Shown here: positions 34,344-43,119 of the stretch, in pieces
Layout of the letters: the number at the start of each line of letters is the position of its first letter
Position numbering within the stretch: position 1 is the first letter of the stretch
Assembly: GCA_001898625.1 (NCBI GenBank)
Contig: MKUP01000006.1
Coordinates: 236,453-300,452, forward strand
Length of the DNA stretch: 64,000 nt
Source of the DNA: Burkholderiales bacterium 67-32
GTDB lineage: Bacteria; Pseudomonadota; Gammaproteobacteria; Burkholderiales; Burkholderiaceae_B
Direction of reading: 5' to 3'
Position numbers and translations under genes: made by a program
Notes under the pieces: generated by a model
What the model saw: only the letters and a program-made list of their open reading frames with translations
Told to the model about the DNA's origin: nothing
Databases searched by the model: none

Positions 34344-34938
34344 GGCGTGTCTAGTTGCGGTGGCTGGACGTGAGGTGTCCGTCGCGTTTCTGGAAGAGGT
34401 CGTCGCTGGCGTAGCCCATGAGTTCGGGCTGAGCGCGGCCGAGCATGACCTGGAAGTAGACGGGTTCGAGGCTGCGGTTCTCGTAGCCGTGGATGACGCC
34501 GGGCGGGCAGGCGGCGCATTCCCAGGGGGCGAGGCGGCGCCAGGCCTTGTTGCCGGCCTCGTCCTCGAAGAAGACGTCCAGGAAGCCCTGCAGGACGAAG
34601 AAGACTTCCTCGACCTCGTGGGTGTGGGCGGCGTTTCCCTGTCCGGGCTCGACGTACATGATGCTCAGGGTGAATCCGCGGGCGGGGATGGCGGAGGTAT
34701 CGCCGTGCTTGCCGGAGCCGCCGGCGCCGATGAAGCGGTGCTGGGCGCGCTTGAAGCCTTCGATCCTGGCGTCCTCGAAGGCGGCCCAGTCGGGGGTCTT
34801 GTCGCGGAAGCGGCCGACGTAGCGGGCGGCGATGTCTTCGAGCGAAGCGTGCTCGAGTTCGGGTGGTCGGGGGTGGCGTGCGGTGGCCATCGTGGGTTCC
34901 TCGGGGGTGGATGGAGGGCGATGGCGCGCGACGGCCAT
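34344..34938. repeat. Direct repeat, copy 2 (cupin gene and leader)
   Basis: Second copy of the 595-bp segment at 30298-30892. Protein-coding differences are silent. Upstream of 34938 the copies diverge more strongly but keep the same -10, -35 and operator. The pair flanks the TetR, aldehyde dehydrogenase and Bug genes. Confidence 0.92.
34351..34890 (-). CDS. Cupin domain-containing protein, copy 2
   Basis: Encodes the same 179-residue metal-binding cupin as the gene at 30305-30844 (motif 1 'HTHEVEE', motif 2 'PPGVIHGYEN'). The start is again assigned at the ATG with GAGGA, at 34890. It differs from copy 1 by two silent bases. It is followed on the same strand by a Bug receptor rather than by a CoxG-like gene, so duplication has placed one cupin in each of two transcription units controlled by the same motif. 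Confidence 0.85.
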   Translation of the reverse strand: MATARHPRPPELEHASLEDIAARYVGRFRDKTPDWAAFEDARIEGFKRAQHRFIGAGGSGKHGDTSAIPARGFTLSIMYVEPGQGNAAHTHEVEEVFFVLQGFLDVFFEDEAGNKAWRRLAPWECAACPPGVIHGYENRSLEPVYFQVMLGRAQPELMGYASDDLFQKRDGHLTSSHRN

Positions 34939-34949
34939 CGTTCAGCCGC

Positions 34950-34978
34950 ACGATAGGTTTAGTTGACTAAATAGTCAA
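34950..34978 (-). promoter_or_regulatory. Predicted promoter of cupin copy 2 overlapping operator site E (perfect palindrome)
   Basis: On the minus strand TTGACT (34978-34973), a 17-bp spacer and TATCGT (34955-34950). The operator TTGACTAAATAGTCAA (34963-34978) is a perfect palindrome identical to site D and covers the -35 element. Confidence 0.65.
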
Positions 34979-35046
34979 TATTTTGAAATGGAGAACTGAA
35001 TTATCCTAATTTTTATTTGGTTTTTTCTAGAAATATCTTCTTGTTA

Positions 35047-35062
35047 TTGACTAAATGGTAAT
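35047..35062. promoter_or_regulatory. Degenerate TetR operator, site F
   Basis: TTGACTAAATGGTAAT keeps the left arm of the palindrome but the right arm is decayed. It is 84 bp from site E in an AT-rich stretch (about 34955-35065). It may be an auxiliary half-site or a relic. Confidence 0.3.
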
Positions 35063-35070
35063 CAAATTGA

Positions 35071-35086
35071 CCCGACCGAGGTCGGG
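35071..35086 (-). terminator. Hairpin terminator after the desuccinylase-like gene
   Basis: A perfect 7-bp stem CCCGACC/GGTCGGG with a two-base loop, just after the stop of the minus-strand gene at 35096. On that strand it is followed by TCAATTTGAT, a modest T-rich tail. Confidence 0.55.
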
Positions 35087-35095
35087 CCGGAAAAC

Positions 35096-36046
35096 TCAGG
35101 CGACCCGCCGCGCCAGCCTGACCACGGTCACGCCGGGCACGAGCTGCCGCAGCGAAGGCATGACCAGCGTGCAATGGTCGTACGGCGTCGTCACGGGTTC
35201 GCCGTCCTGCCAGCCGATGACGGTGCCGGCGCGTTCCAGCTCTTCCAGTCCCTGCCAGGGCTGGGCGAACCGGAAGTCCATGCTGCGCGCGACCACCGGC
35301 TGCGTGACTTCGATCGCCTGCTGGACATCCGGCGCGGGGGTGATCCACTCGGCGGGAATGTCGCTTTCGTCGACGATGCCCGAAGCGCGCAGGAAGCGCC
35401 CCACCTGGTCCAGTGCCACGGTCCGGCTCTCGAGCGCGCCGTGGTAGCCGCACTCGATCAGCAGCGAGCGCGTGCCGTTGTCGGCCATCTGCCCGAAGCG
35501 GCCGTAGTCGCGCATGCGCACGCCGTCCTTGTGGCCGGCATCGACGATGACGTGGCGCGGCGCGCCCAGTTCGCGGGCCAGGTCCAGGTTGCGCGGCTGC
35601 ATGCCCGTCAGCAGCAGCGGCGCGCAGGGTTCGTGCATGGAGTGCAGGTCCAGCAGCCAGTCGGCCTGCCGCACCCAGGGCAGCAGTGCCGAGGCGCGCG
35701 TGCGCTCGCGGGTGGTGGGGGCGGCGAGCTTGTCGTCGCTCCAGACCCGGTTCAGGTCCTCGTCCAGGTAGCGCGAGGCGTCGTGGCGGGCGGCGTCGAA
35801 GGTGTCGAACGCGGCCAGGTTGCAGAACGCCAGCGTCAGCTTGCCGCGGCGGGGCCGCAGGCCGGCCTCGAGCGCGGTCTTGACCGCCCAGGCGCCGCAC
35901 AGCTCGTTGCCGTGCACCAGCGAGGTGACCATGGCGTGGCGGCCGGGCGTGCCCGAGTCGAAGTGCCAGACGCCTTCGACGCCGGTGTTGCCGGCGCGGA
36001 CGGCGGACAGGTCGGGCACGGGCAGCAGGAAATCGTGGGTCGCCAT
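35096..36046 (-). CDS. Succinylglutamate desuccinylase/aspartoacylase family protein
   Basis: A zinc-dependent carboxypeptidase-like deacylase of 316 residues. The zinc motif is 'LVHGNELCG' (His and Glu) and the later zinc His is in 'LDLHSMHEP'; the catalytic-type Glu is probably in 'LLIECGYHG'. ATG 36046 is preferred (GAGGA 6 bp upstream); an ATG at 36052 overlaps the Bug stop as ATGA. Family members remove acyl groups from N-acyl amino acids. The upstream genes are a Bug receptor, a LysR and an amino-acid ABC importer, fitting uptake and deacylation of an acylated amino acid. Confidence 0.85.
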   Translation of the reverse strand: MATHDFLLPVPDLSAVRAGNTGVEGVWHFDSGTPGRHAMVTSLVHGNELCGAWAVKTALEAGLRPRRGKLTLAFCNLAAFDTFDAARHDASRYLDEDLNRVWSDDKLAAPTTRERTRASALLPWVRQADWLLDLHSMHEPCAPLLLTGMQPRNLDLARELGAPRHVIVDAGHKDGVRMRDYGRFGQMADNGTRSLLIECGYHGALESRTVALDQVGRFLRASGIVDESDIPAEWITPAPDVQQAIEVTQPVVARSMDFRFAQPWQGLEELERAGTVIGWQDGEPVTTPYDHCTLVMPSLRQLVPGVTVVRLARRVA

Positions 36047-36048
36047 CT

Positions 36049-37032
36049 TCATTCCTCGATCTTGGCGAACTCGACGATGCGCTTGTACTTCTCGGTTTCC
36101 TTGCGCTGGAACTGGGCCAGGTCGACCCCCGAGGCGGCCACGGTAGACCCCGATTCCTGCATCTTGCTGCGGAACTCCGGCATCTTCAGGACATCGTCCA
36201 GCGCGGCGCGCAGCTTGGCGACCACCGGTCCGGGCACGTTGGCGGGGCCGTACAGGCCGAACCAGATGTCCATGTTGACGTCCTTCAGTCCGGCTTCGGC
36301 GAAGGTGGGGATCTCCGGCGCGAGCGGCGCGCGCGAGGCCTGCATCAGGCCGATGGGTACCAGCTTGCCGGCGCGGATGTTGGCCAGCGCGCTCGACAGC
36401 ACGAACACGCCGAATTGCAACTGGCCGCCCATGATGTCGCTGGCCAGCGGCGCGACGCCGCGGTAGGGCACGTGCACGAGTTGCAGGCCGCCCGCTTCCT
36501 TCACGCTTTCGGCGGACAGGTGCAGGGCGGTGCCGACGCCCGAGGTGCCGAAGCTGAACTTGCCGGGATTGGCGCGGGCCTGGGCCAGGAAGTCGGAGAT
36601 GTTCTTGATGGGCGAGTTGGCCGACGCCACCAGCACCATGGGCTGCGTGCTGATCATGCCGATGGGGGTGAAGTCCTTCAGGCCGTCGTATTTGACCGCC
36701 TTGTTGATGAGGCTGGCGATGGCCATCTCGTTGGACGCGCCCAGCAGCAGCGTGTAGCCGTCGGCGCGGGCCTTAGCCACGCGCTGGGCACCGATCGCGC
36801 CGCCGGCGCCGCCCACGTTTTCGACGATGACGCGTTCGCCGATGCGCTTGGACAGCGCTTCGCCGAACAGGCGGGCGGTCAGGTCGGTGCTGCCGCCGGC
36901 CGGGTAGCCCACCACCAGGGTGATGGGTCGGGCGGGATAGTCGTCCTGTGCGTGGGCGGGAACGGCGGCGCCGGCGGCAAAGGCGGCGAGCGCCAGCATG
37001 AGCGCGCGGCGCGTAAGGGTAGGCTGGTTCAT
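36049..37032 (-). CDS. Bug-family (TctC-like) periplasmic substrate-binding protein
   Basis: A 327-residue receptor. The N-terminus 'TRRALMLALAAFAAG' has a twin-arginine-like pair before the hydrophobic core, ending 'PAHAQ'; Tat export is possible but not certain. The mature start is 'DYPARPITLVVGYPAGGSTD', then 'VIVENVGGAGG' and 'DGYTLLLGA'. ATG 37032 is taken because the longer frame adds a non-signal extension. The gene is coupled to the deacylase downstream. A symmetric element at 37098-37126 lies upstream. Confidence 0.88.
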   Translation of the reverse strand: MNQPTLTRRALMLALAAFAAGAAVPAHAQDDYPARPITLVVGYPAGGSTDLTARLFGEALSKRIGERVIVENVGGAGGAIGAQRVAKARADGYTLLLGASNEMAIASLINKAVKYDGLKDFTPIGMISTQPMVLVASANSPIKNISDFLAQARANPGKFSFGTSGVGTALHLSAESVKEAGGLQLVHVPYRGVAPLASDIMGGQLQFGVFVLSSALANIRAGKLVPIGLMQASRAPLAPEIPTFAEAGLKDVNMDIWFGLYGPANVPGPVVAKLRAALDDVLKMPEFRSKMQESGSTVAASGVDLAQFQRKETEKYKRIVEFAKIEE

Positions 37033-37097
37033 GGAGGGGCCCCGTACAGAGCAGTTATCGTGCCGCCATCCTTGCGCACGGCAGGGATGCAAAGGTG

Positions 37098-37126
37098 CGA
37101 ATCGGGCACATGTGCGTGCGGATTCG
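37098..37126. promoter_or_regulatory. Nested dyad upstream of the Bug-deacylase operon
   Basis: The 10-bp palindrome GCACATGTGC (37106-37115) is nested within CGAATC (37098-37103) and GATTCG (37121-37126). It is about 65 bp upstream of ATG 37032 and may bind the LysR protein encoded next door. Confidence 0.35.
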
Positions 37127-37185
37127 GCCCACATTCAGGGTTTGCCCCAGGCCGGTGCGGCAAGCGGGGAATATACGAAACGCTT

Positions 37186-37211
37186 GGCGCCCCGGCTTGG
37201 TGCGGGGCGCC
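37186..37211 (-). terminator. Probable terminator of the LysR gene
   Basis: A perfect 9-bp stem GGCGCCCCG/CGGGGCGCC with an 8-base loop, 24 bp after the LysR stop on the minus strand. The tail on that strand (AAGCGTTTCGTATATT) is only moderately T-rich. Confidence 0.5.
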
Positions 37212-37235
37212 CGATGCGGCATCCCGCCGCTCAGG

Positions 37236-38147
37236 TCAGCGCGCGAATTCCGTCGCCGCCCAGACCGCTTCGACCACGTCGGCCTGGCGGGCGCGGGGCC
37301 GGTACAGCCGGACTTCGAACGGGACTTCGTCGCTGCGGCCGCCCAGGACCACCATGTTGCGGCGCTGGCAGTCGGCCGCCACCATGGACCAGGGCAGCCA
37401 CGCGACGCCCAGGCCCTTCTTGACGAATTCGTAGACGGCGTCGGCCGAGTCGCAGCGCAGGAACACGTTCATGCCCGCGAGTGGATTGCGCTCGAAATGC
37501 TCGCTCAGCAGCCGCTCCATGGACAGGCCGATGCCGTAGGCGATCAGCGGCGTTGCCTGGCTGGCTCCGATCAGGCTGTAGCGAGGCTTGCCCTGCGCAT
37601 CGGCCACGCTGACCGGCACCAGCTTTTCCGTGGACAGCGTCAGGTGGCGATAGCGGTGGCCGTTCAGCGGCACCGACAACGCCCGGTGTTCGTAGCAGCA
37701 CAGCATGTCGACCTTGCTTTGTTCCAGCATGCCGGCAAGGTCGGATGTCGCGCCGGTGATGATGTCGATCTGCGCCTTGCCGCGCAGCGGGCTGCGCGGC
37801 ATGTGCGTGATGCGGGCCAGCCAGTCGGCCACCAGGGTGCGGGCCAGCGTGCGGCCCGTGCCTATGCGCAGGCTCATGCCCTGGTTGGTGCCGTGGCGCT
37901 GGATTTGCGAGCGGGCGTTGGCGACGCTTTCGACCGTGCGTTCGGCGGTCTTGAGCATGACCTCGCCCTCGGGGGTGAGCTGGACCGGCGTGCGATTGCG
38001 TTCCACCAGCGGCGAGCCGGCCCAGACTTCCAGCGCGCGGATGCGGCGGCCGAAGGCGGGGTGGGTGACGTGCCGCATTTCGGCGGCGCGCACGAAGCTC
38101 TGCGTCCGGGCGAGCGCGATCAGGTCTTCGAAAAGTTTGAGGTCCAT
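37236..38147 (-). CDS. LysR family transcriptional regulator
   Basis: A 303-residue LysR protein. The DNA-binding helix region is 'QSFVRAAEMRHVTHPAFGRRIRALEVWAG', and 'VERNRTPVQLTPEGE' is the wing. The C-terminal effector domain includes 'CDSADAVYEFVKKGLGVAWLPWSM'. It sits between the AapJQMP transporter operon (99 bp upstream) and the Bug-deacylase pair, all on the minus strand, and probably controls one or both. Effector unknown. Confidence 0.88.
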   Translation of the reverse strand: MDLKLFEDLIALARTQSFVRAAEMRHVTHPAFGRRIRALEVWAGSPLVERNRTPVQLTPEGEVMLKTAERTVESVANARSQIQRHGTNQGMSLRIGTGRTLARTLVADWLARITHMPRSPLRGKAQIDIITGATSDLAGMLEQSKVDMLCCYEHRALSVPLNGHRYRHLTLSTEKLVPVSVADAQGKPRYSLIGASQATPLIAYGIGLSMERLLSEHFERNPLAGMNVFLRCDSADAVYEFVKKGLGVAWLPWSMVAADCQRRNMVVLGGRSDEVPFEVRLYRPRARQADVVEAVWAATEFAR

Positions 38148-38246
38148 GAGTTCCGGATTTTAATGCCTCGGGAGCTTATCCCCGACAGGCTTGCTCAATC
38201 GTAATAATTGGGCATGTCGGCTTCATGGCGCCACCGCCGGGTCGGT

Positions 38247-38993
38247 TCAGTGCAGGATCTGGCTCAGGAACAGTCGGGTACGGTCGTTCTGCGGGTTCGA
38301 GAAGAAGGCCTCGGGCGTGTTCTGTTCGACGATCTGGCCCTGGTCCATGAAGATCACGCGGTCCGCCACCTGCCGGGCGAAGCCCATCTCGTGCGTCACG
38401 CACAGCATGGTGATGCCGGTCTCTGCCAGCGAGGTCATCACGTCCAGCACTTCCTTGACCATCTCCGGATCGAGCGCCGAGGTCGGTTCGTCGAACAGGA
38501 TGATCTTGGGCGACATGCACAGCGACCGCGCGATGGCCACCCGCTGCTGCTGTCCGCCCGAGAGCTGCCCGGGATACTTGTGCGCCTGTTCCGGGATGCG
38601 CACGCGCTCCAGGTACTGCATGGCGGCGGCCTCGGCCTGGGCCTTGGGCTGCTTGAGCACCCAGATCGGGCCCAGTGTCAGGTTCTGCAGGACGGTCAGG
38701 TGAGGGAACAGGTTGAAGTGCTGGAACACCATGCCGACTTCCCGCCGGATCGCTTCGATATCCTTCAGGTCGCTGGTCAGTTCGATGCCGCCCACGGCGA
38801 TGCGGCCCTGCTGGTGTTCCTCCAGGCGGTTGATGCAGCGGATCAGGGTCGACTTGCCGGAGCCGGAAGGCCCGCAGATGACGATGCGTTCGCCGCGCTC
38901 CACGGCAAGGTCGATGCCGCGCAGCACCTGGTACTTGCCGAACCATTTGCTGACGCCTTCCATTTGTATGATCGGCTGCGTGGATGAGGACAT
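38247..38993 (-). CDS. aapP: Amino-acid ABC transporter ATP-binding protein (AapP type)
   Basis: A 248-residue ABC ATPase. The Walker A is 'GPSGSGKST', the signature '[15 protein letters not shown]', Walker B '[12 protein letters not shown]' and the switch His 'VTHEMGFA', as in polar amino-acid importers (GltL/AapP/BztD). ATG 38993 has AGGAAA upstream. It is last in the order J-Q-M-P, 44 bp after aapM, and would energise uptake of a broad range of L-amino acids. Confidence 0.92.
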   Translation of the reverse strand: MSSSTQPIIQMEGVSKWFGKYQVLRGIDLAVERGERIVICGPSGSGKSTLIRCINRLEEHQQGRIAVGGIELTSDLKDIEAIRREVGMVFQHFNLFPHLTVLQNLTLGPIWVLKQPKAQAEAAAMQYLERVRIPEQAHKYPGQLSGGQQQRVAIARSLCMSPKIILFDEPTSALDPEMVKEVLDVMTSLAETGITMLCVTHEMGFARQVADRVIFMDQGQIVEQNTPEAFFSNPQNDRTRLFLSQILH

Positions 38994-39037
38994 GGCGGGT
39001 TTCCTGTCGGGGGCTGGCGTCCGGGCGGGAGGGGAGC

Positions 39038-40099
39038 TCATCGCTCCCGGTCCGTGCGCAGGCGCTTCTCCAGCGATTGGCTGTAGCGCGACATCGCGAA
39101 GCAGAATACGAAGTAGATGGCGGCGATGAACAGGTAGGCCTCGACCGAGAAGCCCGGCCAGGCGGCATCGGCCAGCGAGGCCTTGGCCGACTGGGTGAGG
39201 TCGAAGATCCCGATGATCACCACCAGCGAGGTGTCCTTGAACACCAGGATGAACATGCTGACCAGCGGCGCGATGATGGTCCTGAGCGCCTGCGGCAGGA
39301 TGATCAGGCGCATCTGCTGCCAATAGCTCAGGCCGATCGAGTCCGCGCCCTCGTACTGGCCCTTGGGGATGGCCTGCAGGCCGCCGCGCACCAGTTCGGC
39401 CAGGTAGGCGGCGGCGAACAGGATGATGGCGATCTGCGCGCGCAGCAGCTTGTCTATGCTCATGCCTTCCGGCAGGAACAGCGGCAGCATGACCGAGGAC
39501 ATGAACAGCAGGCTGATCAGCGGCACGCCGCGTATCAGTTCGATGTAGACCACGCACAGGGCCTTGATGGCGGGCAGGCGCGAGCGGCGTCCCAGCGCCA
39601 GCAGCACGCCCAGCGGAAAGGCCAGGCCCATGCCGAAGGTCGCCAGGATCAGCGTCAGCGGCAGGCCGCCCCATAGCGTGTTCTCGACGTATTGCAGGCC
39701 CAGCACGCCACCCCACATCAGGATGCCGGTGGCCGTCAGCGCGACGATCCAGATCAGCGCCAGCCAGCGGTTCCAGAAGCGGCGCAGGCAACTGGCCACG
39801 ACGGCGCCGATCAGCAGCGCGCTGGCCAGCAGCGGGCGCCATTGTTCGTCGTACGGATACAGGCCGAACAGGATCAGCCGGTGCTTCTCGGCGATGAAGG
39901 CCCAGCACGCGCCGCCGGCCTCGCGGCATTCCTGCGCCGACGAGGCGACGAAGGTTGCGCGTATCAATCCCCATTCCACCAGCGCGGGAACGATCATCAT
40001 CAGCACCCACGCCACCAGCAGCGTCAGCAGGATACTCAATGGTGATGAGAAGAGGCTCTCTCGTACGTGCTTCGCCAGCCCGGCCTGGGGGAACTTCAT
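39038..40099 (-). CDS. aapM: General L-amino-acid ABC transporter permease (AapM type)
   Basis: A 353-residue inner-membrane permease. It has an N-terminal hydrophobic segment, then a periplasmic region with '[16 protein letters not shown]', a feature of the AapM/BztC type. The C-terminal permease core is '[17 protein letters not shown]', with the EAA loop '[27 protein letters not shown]'. The start overlaps the aapQ stop by 4 bp. It pairs with AapQ to form the channel. Confidence 0.92.
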   Translation of the reverse strand: MKFPQAGLAKHVRESLFSSPLSILLTLLVAWVLMMIVPALVEWGLIRATFVASSAQECREAGGACWAFIAEKHRLILFGLYPYDEQWRPLLASALLIGAVVASCLRRFWNRWLALIWIVALTATGILMWGGVLGLQYVENTLWGGLPLTLILATFGMGLAFPLGVLLALGRRSRLPAIKALCVVYIELIRGVPLISLLFMSSVMLPLFLPEGMSIDKLLRAQIAIILFAAAYLAELVRGGLQAIPKGQYEGADSIGLSYWQQMRLIILPQALRTIIAPLVSMFILVFKDTSLVVIIGIFDLTQSAKASLADAAWPGFSVEAYLFIAAIYFVFCFAMSRYSQSLEKRLRTDRER

Positions 40100-41250
40100 C
40101 GTTCCACCAGCGCCATGCGGCGGTTGTAGAAGTTCATCAGCACCGAGATCGTCAGGCTGACCGCCAGGTACACCGCCATGATGATCAGCACGCCCTCGAT
40201 CGCCTGGCCGGTCTGGTTCAACGTCGTGTTGGCGATGGAGACGATGTCCGGATAGCCGATGGCGACGGCCAATGAGCTGTTCTTGGTCAGGTTCAGGTAC
40301 TGGCTGGTGACGGGCGGGATGATGACCCGCAGCGCCTGGGGCAGCACGACCAGCCGCAGGACCTTGCCGCGCCGCAGTCCCAGGGATTCGGCGGCTTCCC
40401 ACTGGCCGCGGTGCACGGACTGGATGCCGGCGCGCACCACTTCGGCGATGAAAGCCGCCGTATAGATCACCAGCCCGAACAGCAGGGCCGTGAATTCGGG
40501 AGTGAGGGTGGCGCCGCCGGTGAAACCGAATCCCTGCAGATGGGGCACGTCGAACTGCGCTGGCGCGCCGCCCGCCAGCCAGCCCGCCAGCGGCAGCCCG
40601 ACCAGCAGCGCGGCGACCCAGCGAGCGATGGGGCGCACGTCTCCGCTATGCTGCTGGCGCCGCCGCATCCAGTGGGCCAGCGCCAGCGACAGCGCGACCG
40701 CCAGGCCGAAGCCCGCCGCGGCCAGGTCGAAGCCAAGATGGTCGGCGGGCAGCGGCAGCTTGATGCCGCGGTTGGACAGGAACACGCCGGGCAGGAGTTC
40801 CAGCGCCTGGCGGGCCGGTGGCAGGGTCTCGGTGATCAGCGCATACCAGAGGAAGAGTTGCAGCAGCAGCGGCGTGTTGCGCATCAGCTCGACGTACACC
40901 GAGGCCAGCCGCGCCACCAGCCAGTTGCGCGACAGGCGGGCGATGCCCACCACCGTGCCCAGGATCGTCGCCAGCACGATGCCGGCGGCCGCTACGCGCA
41001 GCGTGTTCAGCAGGCCCACCAGGATGGCCCGCCCGTAGGTGTCCTGCGGGTCGTAGCGGATGGGGGTTTCGCCGATGGCGAAGCCCGCTTCGCGTCCCAG
41101 GAAGCCGAAGCCCGACGAGATGTTGCGGGCCGCCAGGTTGGCCAGCGTGTTCGAGACCAGGAACCAGGCCAGCCCGGCGACGGCGGCCAGGGCCAGGGCC
41201 TGGTAGACCGCCGACCGGACGGAGGGATTGCTCCAGCTCAACCGGGACAT
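40096..41250 (-). CDS. aapQ: General L-amino-acid ABC transporter permease (AapQ type)
   Basis: A 384-residue multi-spanning permease. '[19 protein letters not shown]' begins the conserved core, and the EAA loop is '[27 protein letters not shown]'. The periplasmic insertion and length match AapQ/BztB rather than short polar amino-acid permeases. It lies 7 bp after aapJ and overlaps aapM by 4 bp. Confidence 0.92.
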   Translation of the reverse strand: MSRLSWSNPSVRSAVYQALALAAVAGLAWFLVSNTLANLAARNISSGFGFLGREAGFAIGETPIRYDPQDTYGRAILVGLLNTLRVAAAGIVLATILGTVVGIARLSRNWLVARLASVYVELMRNTPLLLQLFLWYALITETLPPARQALELLPGVFLSNRGIKLPLPADHLGFDLAAAGFGLAVALSLALAHWMRRRQQHSGDVRPIARWVAALLVGLPLAGWLAGGAPAQFDVPHLQGFGFTGGATLTPEFTALLFGLVIYTAAFIAEVVRAGIQSVHRGQWEAAESLGLRRGKVLRLVVLPQALRVIIPPVTSQYLNLTKNSSLAVAIGYPDIVSIANTTLNQTGQAIEGVLIIMAVYLAVSLTISVLMNFYNRRMALVER

Positions 41251-41257
41251 GCGCGCG

Positions 41258-42277
41258 TCAGCGGATGGGCAACGCGTACATCAGGCCGCCCTGGGTCCAG
41301 AGGGCGTTGGCGCCGCGCTGCATCTTCAGGGGGCTGCCCTGGCCGACGTTGCGCTCGAAGCTCTCGCCGTAGTTGCCGACCTGCTTGACGATGTTGTAGG
41401 CCCACTTCTCGTCCACGCCCAGGTTCTTGCCGGCGCCGGGCGTCACGCCCAGGATGCGCTGGACGTTGGGATTGGTGCTTTTCAGCATTTCGTCGACGTT
41501 CTTGGACGTGATGCCGTATTCCTCGGCCTCGATCATCGCGTTCAGCGTCCACTTGACGATGGTCGCCCACTGCTCGTCGCCCCGGCGCACCATGGGCCCC
41601 AGCGGTTCCTTCGAGATCATCTCGGGCAGCACGATGTAGTCGTCCGGGTTGGACAGCTTGGTGGTGCGGATCACGTTCAGCGCCGAGATGTCGGTGGTGT
41701 AGGCGTCGCAGCGGCCGGCGGCGAAGGCGCGGACCAGTTCGTCGAACTTGTCGATGACCACGGGCTTGAAGGTCAGCTTGTTGGCGCGGAACCAGTCGGC
41801 CAGGTTCAGTTCGGTGGTGGTGCCGGGCTGCAGGCAGATGGCCGCCTGGTTGAGTTCCTTCGCGCTTTTGACGCCCAGCTTCTTCGACACCAGGATCCCC
41901 TGGCCGTCATAGAAGTTCACACCCACGCCGGTCAGGCCCAGCGCCGCGTCGCGCTGCAGGGTGATGGAGGTGTTGCGCGGCAAGACGTCGACCTCGCCCG
42001 ATTGCAGCGCGGTGAAGCGCTGCTGGGTATTGAGCGGGGTCAGCTTGAACTTGGTGGCATCGCCGAACAGCGCGGCCGCGACGGCCTTGCACAGGTCCAC
42101 GTCGATGCCGGTCCAGTTGCCCTTGCTGTCGGGGTTGCTGAAACCGGCCACGCCGGTCGAGACGCCGCACTGCACGAAGCCCTTCTTCTTGACGGCGTCC
42201 AGCGTGGGGCCGGCGTGGGCGGCATGCGCGGCGCCCAGCATCAGGGCGGCGGCGAGGAAGGTTTTCAATGCTTTCAT
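41258..42277 (-). CDS. aapJ: General L-amino-acid ABC transporter substrate-binding protein (AapJ type)
   Basis: A 339-residue periplasmic receptor. The signal peptide ends 'AAHA', followed by 'LDAVKKKGFVQCGVSTG'. Ligand-site blocks include 'GNWTGIDVDLCKAVAAALFGD', 'VDVLPRNTSIT' and 'GRCDAYTTDISAL', characteristic of AapJ. It is the first gene of the minus-strand transporter operon and diverges from ftsE across 146 bp, where both promoters must lie. Confidence 0.94.
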   Translation of the reverse strand: MKALKTFLAAALMLGAAHAAHAGPTLDAVKKKGFVQCGVSTGVAGFSNPDSKGNWTGIDVDLCKAVAAALFGDATKFKLTPLNTQQRFTALQSGEVDVLPRNTSITLQRDAALGLTGVGVNFYDGQGILVSKKLGVKSAKELNQAAICLQPGTTTELNLADWFRANKLTFKPVVIDKFDELVRAFAAGRCDAYTTDISALNVIRTTKLSNPDDYIVLPEMISKEPLGPMVRRGDEQWATIVKWTLNAMIEAEEYGITSKNVDEMLKSTNPNVQRILGVTPGAGKNLGVDEKWAYNIVKQVGNYGESFERNVGQGSPLKMQRGANALWTQGGLMYALPIR

Positions 42278-42423
42278 GGCGGGCTCCTAGCGCGGACGGC
42301 CCTGGACTATAAAGCATCGCCAGCCATGGCCTCCTTGGGGAAACGTACCGTAGCATGTGTTCGGTATGATGAAAACCTCGGGGCCTGTCGTCTCCGGACG
42401 GCCCAGGTTACTATTTCGACCTC

Positions 42424-43119
42424 ATGATCGAATTCCAGCAAGTCTACAAATCCTATGGCCGCGGCATCGACACGCTGGCCGATGTGACCTTCGGCATCGC
42501 CCAGGGTGAATTCGTCTTCGTCTCCGGCCCTTCCGGGGCGGGCAAGTCGACCCTGCTGAAGCTCATCGCGGGGCTGGACGTCCCCAACCGGGGCACCGTC
42601 CTGGTCAACGGGAAGAACGTCGGCAAGCTGCCCGGCCGCTTCCGTCCGTACCTGCGGCGCGCCATCGGCACCATCCTGCAGGACGTGCATCTGCTGAGCG
42701 ACCGCAGCGCCTTCGAGAACGTCATGCTGCCTCTTACCGTGACCGGCCATTCGCGCTCGGCCGCCGCCAAGCGCGCGCACGCCGCTATCGAGCGGGTCGG
42801 CCTGTCGGGCAAGGACGGGTTGCGGCCGCAGGAGCTGTCCGGCGGCGACCAGCAGCGGCTGGCCATCGCGCGGGCCATCGTCAACCGCCCCGGCCTGTTG
42901 ATCGCCGACGAGCCCACCGCCAACCTGGACCGCGAGAGCGCCCGCCGCATCGTCGAGGTCTTCCGCGACTTCAACCGCGTGGGGGTGACCACGATCCTGG
43001 CCACGCACGACGAAAGCCTGATCACCGACTACGCCACGCGTGTGCTGCTGGTGAAGGAAGGCCGGGTCACCGACGGCGGCAAGCGCACGCCGCGGCTGGG
43101 CGGGGAGGTGCAGGCATGA
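42424..43119 (+). CDS. ftsE: Cell division ATP-binding protein FtsE
   Basis: A 231-residue ABC ATPase. The N-terminus is 'MIEFQQVYKSYGRG', the Walker A 'GPSGAGKSTLLKLIAGL', the signature 'LSGGDQQRLAIARAIV' and Walker B 'LLIADEPTANLD', all as in FtsE. With FtsX it regulates peptidoglycan hydrolysis at the septum. Its 3' end overlaps the ftsX ATG by 4 bp. It is separated from ftsY by about 22 kb in this window. Confidence 0.95.
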   Translation: MIEFQQVYKSYGRGIDTLADVTFGIAQGEFVFVSGPSGAGKSTLLKLIAGLDVPNRGTVLVNGKNVGKLPGRFRPYLRRAIGTILQDVHLLSDRSAFENVMLPLTVTGHSRSAAAKRAHAAIERVGLSGKDGLRPQELSGGDQQRLAIARAIVNRPGLLIADEPTANLDRESARRIVEVFRDFNRVGVTTILATHDESLITDYATRVLLVKEGRVTDGGKRTPRLGGEVQA

